Under the pieces are notes generated by a model, which was given only the letters and a program-made list of their open reading frames with translations, did not search any database and was not told where the DNA came from. From assembly GCA_020402945.1 (NCBI GenBank), contig JADBYQ010000029.1, positions 26,011-90,010 of the forward strand: a stretch of DNA of 64,000 bases, given 5' to 3'. Of the stretch, positions 26,225 to 33,487 are shown in pieces (the stretch's first letter is position 1; every line of letters begins with the position of its first letter). This stretch comes from Cytophagales bacterium. GTDB taxonomy: Bacteria; Bacteroidota; Bacteroidia; Cytophagales; Cyclobacteriaceae. Both the position numbers and the translations under genes were made by a program.

Positions 26225-27520
26225 ATGTTAGCGATTACTTCCATTGTTGCATTTACGGCCATTATTCTTCTACTGGTAGCCCTTTTAATATTTGCTCAAA
26301 AGCATTTAGTGCAGTCGGGACCAGTCAAAATCTTGATTAACGGAGAGAAAACGATAACCGTTTCGGCAGGCAGCTCACTTTTGACTACGCTGGCGAACGA
26401 AAAGATATTCTTGCCTTCTGCATGTGGTGGTGGTGGTACTTGCGCCATGTGCAAATGTGTGGTGGAAACCGGTGGTGGCGATGTATTGCCAACCGAAGTA
26501 GGCCATCTGACACGCGCTGAGCAGAAAGATCATGTACGGTTGGGCTGCCAGGTTAAGGTGAAGCAAGACCTAAATATTCGCATTCCGGATGAAATTTTTG
26601 GAATCAAGAAGTGGGAGTGCGAAGTGGTATCAAATTATAACGTTTCCACCTTTATTAAAGAATTCGTGGTAAAACTTCCTCCCGGGGAAACATTGAAATT
26701 TGAAGCAGGCGGTTATATCCAAATTGATGTTCCTTCAATTAAGGTAGATTTCAAAACAATGGATATCAAGCCCCATCCGGAATTAGGTCACAGCAATCCT
26801 GATGTATTTAAAGGCGATTGGGATAAGTTTAAGTTGTGGGATCTGAAAATGAAAAACGAAGAGCCCATTTTCCGTGCTTATTCGATGGCCAACCATCCTG
26901 CAGAAGGCAATATTGTAATGTTAAATATCCGCATCGCTACTCCACCTTGGGATAGGGCGAACAACAAGTGGATGGATGTAAATCCGGGCATTTGTTCCTC
27001 TTATGTGTTCTCTCGCAAGCCTGGCGATAAAGTTACCATCTCTGGCCCTTACGGAGAGTTCCATATCAATAAGACGCAGAGGGAAATGGTGTACATCGGT
27101 GGCGGTGCTGGTATGGCGCCACTACGGGCTCAGATTTTCCACCTCTTTCATACAGAGAAAACGAACCGCAAAGTTTCCTATTGGTATGGTGGCCGATCAA
27201 AGAAAGAATTGTTCTATACCGAGCACTTCCGTGAGATTGAAAAGAAGTTCCCTAATTTCCGTTTTCATATAGCGCTTTCTGAGCCCCTTCCCGAAGACAA
27301 CTGGAAAGTAAGCAAGAGCTTGGAAGATCGTGAGAGCGATGGTTATACTGGTTTCATTCACAAATCATTGTTCGATAATTATTTGGCCAATCACCCAGCG
27401 CCAGAAGATGTCGAATATTATTTGTGTGGCCCTCCGCTCATGAACGCAGCTGTTCTTAAAATGCTGGACGATATGGGAATCCCAAAAGAGAACGTGAGAT
27501 TTGACGATTTTGGAGGGTAA
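26225..27520 (+). CDS. nqrF: Na+-translocating NADH:quinone reductase subunit F
   Basis: A 431-residue protein with one N-terminal membrane helix and a plant-type ferredoxin domain ([14 protein letters not shown], with a later Cys in LGCQVKV) holding a 2Fe-2S cluster. A ferredoxin-reductase module follows, with FAD motif [12 protein letters not shown] and NAD-binding [15 protein letters not shown] and [10 protein letters not shown]. NqrF is the NADH-oxidising entry point of the sodium pump in the inner membrane. Length and motifs are normal. The gene has its own promoter and terminator and no nqrA-E neighbours; the upstream genes belong to methionine synthesis. Confidence 0.95.
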   Translation: MLAITSIVAFTAIILLLVALLIFAQKHLVQSGPVKILINGEKTITVSAGSSLLTTLANEKIFLPSACGGGGTCAMCKCVVETGGGDVLPTEVGHLTRAEQKDHVRLGCQVKVKQDLNIRIPDEIFGIKKWECEVVSNYNVSTFIKEFVVKLPPGETLKFEAGGYIQIDVPSIKVDFKTMDIKPHPELGHSNPDVFKGDWDKFKLWDLKMKNEEPIFRAYSMANHPAEGNIVMLNIRIATPPWDRANNKWMDVNPGICSSYVFSRKPGDKVTISGPYGEFHINKTQREMVYIGGGAGMAPLRAQIFHLFHTEKTNRKVSYWYGGRSKKELFYTEHFREIEKKFPNFRFHIALSEPLPEDNWKVSKSLEDRESDGYTGFIHKSLFDNYLANHPAPEDVEYYLCGPPLMNAAVLKMLDDMGIPKENVRFDDFGG

Positions 27521-27550
27521 GAGTTACCGCCTGATCATAAAAACAAGAAG

Positions 27551-27572
27551 GCCTCTGCAAAGAGGTTTTTTT
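27551..27572 (+). terminator. Intrinsic terminator after nqrF
   Basis: CCTCT, loop GCAA, AGAGG, then seven T. It lies 31 bp after the nqrF stop. Confidence 0.85.
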
Positions 27573-27644
27573 GTGTCCACCGCGATCTACAAACGTGTAA
27601 AATACAGAGCTTTTTATGTATCGGGTTTTACCTATTTTTACACT

Positions 27645-27929
27645 ATGAATTTGAGTGAAATCAAGCAAGTGATATTTCCTGTCTTGAAGAAACACAAGGT
27701 AACCAAGGCTGGAATTTTCGGATCTTATGCCAAGAACAATTTTACTGAAGACAGTGATATTGATATTTTAGTCGAACATACATACCCAATGAGTCTCCTT
27801 GATTTTATTGGAATCAAATTGGAGCTAGAGGATATGTTAAAAAAGTCTGTCGACTTAGTTGAGTACAAGGCAATAAAACCAGTTATTAAAGAAAACATTT
27901 TAAATAGCGAAGTGCGGATTTATGGCTGA
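27645..27929 (+). CDS. mntA: MNT-type nucleotidyltransferase (antitoxin of a MNT/HepT pair)
   Basis: A 94-residue minimal nucleotidyltransferase with the motif GIFGSYAKNNFTEDSDIDIL (GS followed by DxD). MNT proteins of this size act with HEPN-domain HepT toxins and adenylylate the toxin to silence it. I start at ATG 27645, preceded by an AT-rich TATTTTTA box; longer frames upstream run through the nqrF terminator. It overlaps the hepT-like gene by 8 bp. Because the toxin frame is broken (see next entry), this antitoxin may be a relic or may act on other HEPN proteins. Confidence 0.85.
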   Translation: MNLSEIKQVIFPVLKKHKVTKAGIFGSYAKNNFTEDSDIDILVEHTYPMSLLDFIGIKLELEDMLKKSVDLVEYKAIKPVIKENILNSEVRIYG

Positions 27930-28271
27930 GTCACGGTCTATATTGTTATACCTTACGGACATCATAGAATCAATTGATTTAATTGATCTCTACACAAAAG
28001 AGCTAGATCCCCATTTGTTTCTGAGCAGTCAGGAAAAACAAGATGCTATCATTCGAAGAATAGAGATTATAGGTGAAGCTGTTGGGAAAATCCCAGATTC
28101 TGTTAGAACGCGTTATCCTGAGTTTCTTGGATGAAAATTAAAGGGATCAGAAATATTGCCATCCATCATTATTTTGGTGTGTCGCCTGAACTGATTTGGC
28201 AAGTCGCCACAGTAGATATAAAAGAGCTTAGACCATGGGTCGAAAAGGCAATTCAAGAGATTAATAATTGA
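27922..28271 (+). pseudogene. hepT: HepT-like HEPN toxin, frameshifted
   Basis: The first frame (27922-28134) gives 70 residues, MAESRSILLYLTDIIESIDL through PDSVRTRYPEFLG, then stops. Beginning at about 28129 another frame continues to the TGA at 28269-28271. Its product WMKIKGIRNIAIHHYFGVSP, then VDIKELRPWVEKAIQEIN, is the normal second half of HepT and includes the catalytic HEPN RNxxxH motif (RNIAIH). Joined, they would make a full protein of about 115 residues. One missing C in the PEFPW codons (TTTCTTGG instead of TTTCCTTGG) would explain the break. Either the toxin is dead, the base is a sequencing error, or frameshifting occurs. Confidence 0.8.
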
Positions 28272-28273
28272 CT

Positions 28274-29434
28274 ATGGACTTAACCATTCTCTTCTCCCCC
28301 GTTCCCGAAGCCATTTACAACGAGAACTACCCAAACAACTCGTTTTACAAAAACATAAAAGCCTATACGGAAAAGATGCCCGACTTTAAGGGCATGCAAC
28401 TGGCGATCTTTGGCGTGAAGGAAGAGCGAGGTACAGCGAGCAATATGGGTGCAGCAAAGGGCCCAGATGAAATAAGGAAGAAACTATACCAGCTAAAAAA
28501 AGGCACAGGCAATTATCGTATCGTTGATCTGGGAAACCTAAACACTGGAATAGATTTAGACGAAACCTATACTCGGATCAGCGAAGTATGTAGAATACTT
28601 TTGGAAAATAATGTGCTTCCTGTTATTCTGGGAGGCACACATGATCTGGACTACGGCCAGTATAAGGGGTACGAGGATATGCAAAAACTCGTCAGCCTGG
28701 TGAACATCGATGCATTCTTAGACGTAGAAGACGGCAAAGAAATAACACCTTCACGCCAACACATTCATAAAATACTTTTGCACGAACCCAACTACTTGTT
28801 GAGCTATACACACCTGGCTCATCAAACCTATTTGGTTGACCCCATGTCTACGGCCATTTTAGAGAAATTATACTTTGAAGCCTTTCGCATTGGGCAAATG
28901 CGCACCAACCTCACCGAAATGGAGCCAGCCATCCGCAATGCTGATCTTCTTTCTTTCGATATCACCGCAATTAAATCTTCTGATGCTCCGGGCAATGGCA
29001 ACGCCCAACCATTCGGGCTGACAGGAGAAGAAGCATGCCAACTCTGTTGGTATGCAGGTATGAATGAAAAGTTAAGCTCTGCAGGTTTTTATGAATATAA
29101 TCCGGATGCAGATGATGCCCAGAAAAAAACAGCCTCGGTAGTTGCTACCATGATCTGGTATTTTATTGAAGGTTTTTATCACCGCAAAGGCGAACATAGT
29201 TTTAAGAGTAATGATTTTTTGAGGTATGTGGTCTCCATGCAGACAGATCCTGAAACCATTACGTTTTATAAAAGCAAGGTAACTGAAAAGTGGTGGATCG
29301 AAATTTCACAACATAAACCGGGTGCCCGTTACTTACGCAGCACCATGGTGCCATGCAGCTACAACGATTATCAAACCGCTACAAAAGGTGAATTGCCAGA
29401 AAGGTATATCGGTGCGCTGGCCAAAATAATCTGA
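28274..29434 (+). CDS. Arginase/formimidoylglutamase family protein with altered metal site
   Basis: A 386-residue protein of the ureohydrolase fold. The three metal motifs are recognisable: PVILGGTHDLDYG (GGxH), VNIDAFLDVED (normally DAHxD) and LSFDITAIKSSDAPG (normally SxDxD). The His of the second motif is Phe and the second Asp of the third is Thr, so about four of six Mn ligands remain. It also carries an N-terminal extension of about 60 residues. The name formimidoylglutamase is commonly given to this branch, but no hut genes are nearby and activity is uncertain. I choose the ATG at 28274, just after the hepT remnant, over the TTG at 28268. Confidence 0.75.
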   Translation: MDLTILFSPVPEAIYNENYPNNSFYKNIKAYTEKMPDFKGMQLAIFGVKEERGTASNMGAAKGPDEIRKKLYQLKKGTGNYRIVDLGNLNTGIDLDETYTRISEVCRILLENNVLPVILGGTHDLDYGQYKGYEDMQKLVSLVNIDAFLDVEDGKEITPSRQHIHKILLHEPNYLLSYTHLAHQTYLVDPMSTAILEKLYFEAFRIGQMRTNLTEMEPAIRNADLLSFDITAIKSSDAPGNGNAQPFGLTGEEACQLCWYAGMNEKLSSAGFYEYNPDADDAQKKTASVVATMIWYFIEGFYHRKGEHSFKSNDFLRYVVSMQTDPETITFYKSKVTEKWWIEISQHKPGARYLRSTMVPCSYNDYQTATKGELPERYIGALAKII

Positions 29435-29508
29435 TCTACATGAGTTATAGGAAAGTTACATGCAATCGCCCTTTGCACATTTGCTATTCTTCAAAGTTGC
29501 ACTGACAA

Positions 29509-29760
29509 GTGGTAAAAACAGTGTTTGTGGGGACTCGAACCACCAACATCACAGACGGCAACATCACCGATGCAAAGATCAGCAGCAGCGGTATAACCAC
29601 AGCAGGGAAAGTTTCGGGCTCGACCATCACTTCGGGTACCATCAATAGTGCTGTTTTAAAGTTTTATAATGCCGATAACCAACTCCTAAAAAAAAGGATA
29701 CTCGAACAATTAACAAAGCGATTACTTTCGAAAACTTCTTTCAACTTGAACGGCTTTTAA
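29509..29760 (+). pseudogene. Fragment of a repetitive fibre-like protein (doubtful)
   Basis: From a GTG at 29509 the frame reads TNITDGNITDAKISSSGITT, then AGKVSGSTITSGTI. This pattern is seen in stalk or tail-fibre-like and other repetitive surface proteins of this phylum (ITDAKI, VSGSxITSGTI). It soon degenerates and runs into the antisense end of the SDR gene. It lacks a signal peptide or a complete domain, so it is most likely a gene fragment. The bases just inside its start, GGGGACTCGAACCACC, are the complement of a tRNA T-arm-like sequence, but no tRNA body is present. Confidence 0.3.
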
Positions 29761-30555
29761 CCCCAGTTTTTCTACAAGAGAAGGGATAAATCGTCCGATT
29801 CTCCAGGTCAATCGCGCTTGCCCCGGTATCACGATTACTCCTTTGTTTTGCTGTATCCCATCTAAGGCCTCCTCTGCAAATTTATCAACCGGATAAGGTG
29901 GCCCACCTAGTGACGTAAGAAATCTCCTCATATCTGGTACCCATGGAACGGAGGGCAAATCTCTGGGATTGTCAGAATCCAGCAGCGGTGTTTCTATGGC
30001 AGCCGGACAAAGGACATTTACTTTTACACCATAATTTGCGGCTTCTAATCTCAAGCTAGTAGAAAAGCCTACCACAGCATGTTTGGTCATGCCATAAGGC
30101 GTAAGAAATGGGGCTGGACCTAAGCCAGCAAGTGAAGCTGTATTGATGATGTAGCCAGCACCTTGTTTGATCATCAGTGGATATGCTGCTAAAGCTCCAT
30201 TGATCACGCCTTTGATGTTGACGTCTATTATTCGGTCCCAATGCGATGCTGAAAGCTCCTGAACTTCTCCAGCGATTGCAATCCCTGCATTGTTGAATAT
30301 GAAGTCGAGATGGCCGTATTTTTCAAAGCTCGCTTTGATTATTTTTTCGACAGCACTCGCATCCGTTACATCTAAGCTAAATGAAGTCGCACTATCACCA
30401 CATTCCTCAGCCACAAGTTGTGCATTACTGAGATTAATATCAGTAACAATTACTTTGGTTCCTCTTTTGGTAATGGCTAGAGCAAGCGCCTTGCCTATAC
30501 CAGAACCGCCTCCAGTGATTAGTGCCACCGCATCTTTCCAAATTGATTTTTCCAT
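29722..30555 (-). CDS. SDR family oxidoreductase
   Basis: A 277-residue classical short-chain dehydrogenase: LITGGGSGIGKALALAI (NAD(P) motif), IFNNAGIA, ITASLAG-type Ser strand (NTASLAGLGP), and YGMTK catalytic Tyr/Lys. The C-terminal 40 residues (GVIVIPGQARLTWRIGRFIP) resemble membrane-associated SDRs that act on lipids or sterol-like alcohols. The substrate is unknown. It is monocistronic. Its 3' end overlaps the doubtful fibre-like fragment on the opposite strand. Confidence 0.85.
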   Translation of the reverse strand: MEKSIWKDAVALITGGGSGIGKALALAITKRGTKVIVTDINLSNAQLVAEECGDSATSFSLDVTDASAVEKIIKASFEKYGHLDFIFNNAGIAIAGEVQELSASHWDRIIDVNIKGVINGALAAYPLMIKQGAGYIINTASLAGLGPAPFLTPYGMTKHAVVGFSTSLRLEAANYGVKVNVLCPAAIETPLLDSDNPRDLPSVPWVPDMRRFLTSLGGPPYPVDKFAEEALDGIQQNKGVIVIPGQARLTWRIGRFIPSLVEKLGLKAVQVERSFRK

Positions 30556-30908
30556 TTTCCTTTTTTAAATAAAATATTTCTACAAAATATACATTTTTTT
30601 ACAGCATTTCAATTGGTAGTTTAACACGCCACGATTCTGGCAAAATGTTAAAAGGAACGTACTGGTGAGGCGGCAGAGATGGAAAGTGTGGTGATTGTGG
30701 TGCCAATTTTGTAGGGAAGAAAAGTATAAAGCCTTAACATTTTCTAAACCACATTAAAGAGATTCAATTATGATCCAATTAACGAAAATCTACTCGTTAG
30801 ACTTACGCCTGACTCAAATGCAGAGATATTTTAGAGGAATTTTTGGCGAACATAGAGACGTAATTTAGCTGATACGGCTATGGGGAAGCTTCTCAATCGG
30901 ACGTAATT
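30556..30908. other. Gene-poor stretch
   Basis: No convincing coding frame, RNA or repeat is visible. The DNA is AT-rich with short broken frames. It contains the SDR promoter region at its left end and may be decayed sequence upstream of the caspase-like remnant. Confidence 0.4.
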
Positions 30909-31163
30909 GTGCGAAAGCTGCAATTCAAAACAAGAAAATATATTACTAGCGGAGGCAAAGAATATGTCTCTGATGGCGTGGCTGGTAGCCATTCTCCATT
31001 TGCAAACCAACTCATTGCCGCACTTGATTCGCAAGGCTCAACGGATGGGCTGCTAACGCTAAGTGAGTTGATGACCTACCTAGAAAAATTAAAAACAGCT
31101 CCTCAGTTCGAAAAATTCGGCTCCAACAAACAAGGAAGTGAATTTGTGTTTGTGGTAAAATAA
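30909..31163 (+). pseudogene. C-terminal remnant of a caspase-family (peptidase C14) protein
   Basis: The 84-residue frame contains KYITSGGKEYVSDGVAGSHS, PFANQLIAAL, GLLTLSELMTYLEKL and GSNKQGSEFVFVVK. These match the last third of bacterial caspase-like (metacaspase/C14) domains, which read TSGG.E.v.DG...HS.FA...l.aL and end GSdFvF. The catalytic His and Cys blocks that should lie upstream are absent, and the preceding 350 bases are not codable. It is best seen as the surviving tail of a deleted gene. A 10-bp-arm hairpin follows it. Confidence 0.6.
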
Positions 31164-31186
31164 GCCATTTTTGTAAGGCTTATTTT
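31157..31186 (+). terminator. Hairpin after the caspase-like remnant
   Basis: AAAATAAGCC (31157-31166) and GGCTTATTTT (31177-31186) are perfect 10-bp arms, with T-rich sequence on both strands. It probably is the old terminator of the lost gene and ends 8 bp before the next start codon. Confidence 0.6.
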
Positions 31187-31193
31187 ATTCATC

Positions 31194-31931
31194 ATGAAAT
31201 TCATTTATTTGTTCACTGTTGTAGCTTTTCTTTCGCTTATTGGTTGTTCTGAGAATAATCCCCAACGCATTGTTGATAACGTGATAGCCGCAGCAGGGGG
31301 TGAAAAGTATTTACACTCCACCATCGAATTTGATTTCAGAGGTCGGCACTATGCGGGTAACCGAGATGGCGGAAAATTTTCGTATGAACGCATTTTTAAA
31401 AATGAGAAAGATTCCACGCAAACTATCCACGATATTGTATCGAATGACGGGTTTAAAAGATTCATCAACGACACATTGACTACAGTACCCGATTCAATGG
31501 CGGTGAAGTACACCTCTTCTGTAAACTCAGTCCTTTATTTTGCACTGTTACCTTATGGATTGAATGATGCGCCTGTCAATAAAAAATTCTTAGGCGAAAC
31601 AACCATTGATGATAAAACCTATTATAAAATTGAAATCACCTTTAACAAAGAAGGCGGTGGCGAAGATCATGACGATCGATTTGTCTACTGGATCAATACC
31701 TCTGATTATACGATTGGCTTTCTGGCCTATTCCTATGCAGAAGATGACGGCATTGGCTATCGCTTGCGAAAGGCGTATAATTCCAGAAAAGTAAATGGTA
31801 TCTTATTTTCAGATTATATCAACTATGCCCCAAATGGAAAAATTCAACTGGAAGATCTAGAAGAACTTTACAAGAAAGATGAATTGAAAGAATTGAGTCG
31901 AATAGAAAACACAAACATCCGAGTAAGATGA
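31194..31931 (+). CDS. DUF6503-like lipoprotein
   Basis: A 245-residue protein with a lipoprotein signal (FLSLIGCSENN, Cys18). The repeated beta-strand pattern, with AAAGGEKYLHSTIEFDFRGRHY and LGETTIDDKTYYKIEITF, matches a family of Bacteroidota lipoproteins annotated as DUF6503, related in shape to LolA/LolB-like lipid-binding proteins. It should be anchored in the periplasm or outer membrane. It overlaps the following small membrane protein gene by 4 bp. The function is unknown; the family call is from memory of the pattern. Confidence 0.65.
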   Translation: MKFIYLFTVVAFLSLIGCSENNPQRIVDNVIAAAGGEKYLHSTIEFDFRGRHYAGNRDGGKFSYERIFKNEKDSTQTIHDIVSNDGFKRFINDTLTTVPDSMAVKYTSSVNSVLYFALLPYGLNDAPVNKKFLGETTIDDKTYYKIEITFNKEGGGEDHDDRFVYWINTSDYTIGFLAYSYAEDDGIGYRLRKAYNSRKVNGILFSDYINYAPNGKIQLEDLEELYKKDELKELSRIENTNIRVR

Positions 31932-32176
31932 CCGTTGCCGATTGGATTGGATCAATAGGCGTAAGTATTTTGTTGGTTGCTTTTCTGTTAAATCTATTAA
32001 AGAAGATAGCGCAAGACAGCCTGTCTTATGTGGTCATGAACTTGATAGGCGCTTTACTTGCCGGCCTCGCTTCGTGGATGATTAACTACACTCCTTTTAT
32101 TATTCTTGAAGCGGTTTGGGTATTGGTTTCGATGATGAGCTTAGTCTCCATCATGAGAAGGCCTTCAATCAAATAA
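31928..32176 (+). CDS. Small membrane protein, CBU_0592-like
   Basis: An 82-residue protein with three hydrophobic segments (WIGSIGVSILLVAFLLNLL, VVMNLIGALLAGLASWMI, FIILEAVWVLVSMMSLVSI). The pattern matches the CBU_0592 domain, a small family of unknown function. It overlaps the DUF6503-like gene by 4 bp and abuts the convergent NRAMP gene with no gap. Confidence 0.7.
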   Translation: MTVADWIGSIGVSILLVAFLLNLLKKIAQDSLSYVVMNLIGALLAGLASWMINYTPFIILEAVWVLVSMMSLVSIMRRPSIK

Positions 32177-33436
32177 TCATTTTCGATACAGGAGAAAGCC
32201 TACATATCCTGTGGTTAACACTGACACGGCTGCCATTAAACTAAAATGACTAGATGTTAATTGTAAAGCGGTAACGATTGCCTTATCAATATTGTTTAAC
32301 CCAATGAGTAAAACGCTTCCCAGTATCAACAACAAAATAATATTATACCAACCGGCATGTCGAGCATTTTCAGGGACTAAGTTTCTATCATTTACAATTA
32401 AGATTAAGAATCCGGTGATCAAGGGAAGGATCAATCCGTTCAACGCTTGAACAGTAAGAATCACCGGAATGGGTTTTACTCCGCTAATGCCAAAAATAAA
32501 TCCAATCAGCAACACTGCTCCCCAAACCAGTCGCACCGTATTTTTCTTTTCGGCACCAAACACGCTTGTTGCTATGATGGAAGCCGCATAGGGCGAAGTG
32601 ATCGCTGAAGAAAATCCGGCTGCAAACAGCCCAATGCCCAACGCATAGACACCGACCATTCCAATCTTCCGTTGAAACTCATTCGCTAATCCTGAAAAGG
32701 AAGAAAAATTTCCGACCAACGTTCCTGCCATCAAAATCCAGATCGTAATCAGCCCACCAATCAAAACAGAAATGGTCAATCCAATTCGCATCAATGGAAT
32801 CGTCTGACCTTTGCTAATACCAGAGCCAAGAAATAAATTGTACGGAACAATGGTAGTACCCACTAACCCAAGGGTAAGCAATGCCGAACCCTCCGGAATA
32901 GAGGGGATAACGCTTGAAAAAATAAGTTCAGAAAAAGTAAAATTTCCATTTAGAGCAAGTAATAGAAATGCAACACCCATCATGCCCACTAAAACGGTCA
33001 TGATCGTAGAAATCCATTTTCCCTGACCGCTCCAAAGCACCCAAGCTGCCACCAATGCCAATAGAATGGTATAAACTTTTCCGTTGCCTTCGAATAGCAA
33101 AAGCAATCCTGCTGTTCCCCCTAAAATATTTCCGGCTTCATAGGCGGCACAACCAAGTACCACAGAACCGCCCACTAACCACTTGATCCAAAATCCTTTT
33201 TGCTCTCCAAATTTTTTCTCAATAGCACCTCCTAACGACAAACTGGTTGCAATCGTAATGCGCGCAGAAACTTCTTGCAACACAATACACGCGATGGTCG
33301 CAAACACTACGGCCCATAAAAGTTGCAATTGAAATTGTGATCCTGCCGAAACGGCTGTAGTAACTGTACCCGGCCCAATGAACGCTGCCGAAATAACTGA
33401 CCAAAGAATAACGCTGGAAATTTTAGAGCGATTCAT
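32177..33436 (-). CDS. NRAMP family metal transporter, divergent
   Basis: A 419-residue membrane protein with about 11 helices and the overall NRAMP order (SAAFIGPGTVTTAVSAGSQF at helix 1, GLVGTTIVPYNLFLGSGISKG at helix 6). The canonical metal-binding motifs DPGN (helix 1) and MPHN (helix 6) are replaced by GPGT (residues 21-24) and VPYN (197-200). This removes the Asp and Met ligands used for Mn2+ and Fe2+, so the substrate may be a different ion such as Mg2+, or the transport mechanism may differ. It is monocistronic and convergent with the small membrane protein. Confidence 0.8.
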   Translation of the reverse strand: MNRSKISSVILWSVISAAFIGPGTVTTAVSAGSQFQLQLLWAVVFATIACIVLQEVSARITIATSLSLGGAIEKKFGEQKGFWIKWLVGGSVVLGCAAYEAGNILGGTAGLLLLFEGNGKVYTILLALVAAWVLWSGQGKWISTIMTVLVGMMGVAFLLLALNGNFTFSELIFSSVIPSIPEGSALLTLGLVGTTIVPYNLFLGSGISKGQTIPLMRIGLTISVLIGGLITIWILMAGTLVGNFSSFSGLANEFQRKIGMVGVYALGIGLFAAGFSSAITSPYAASIIATSVFGAEKKNTVRLVWGAVLLIGFIFGISGVKPIPVILTVQALNGLILPLITGFLILIVNDRNLVPENARHAGWYNIILLLILGSVLLIGLNNIDKAIVTALQLTSSHFSLMAAVSVLTTGYVGFLLYRK

Positions 33437-33487
33437 CCGTGCAACAATGCCATGAACAAAGGGTCCCTCAATATCAAAATCGAAGCA

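Noticed and set aside
29520..29545. Possible tRNA gene on the minus strand (T-arm-like GGTTCGAGTCC)
   Set aside because: The T-stem does not pair well, and no anticodon arm, D-arm or acceptor stem is present in the flanking sequence.
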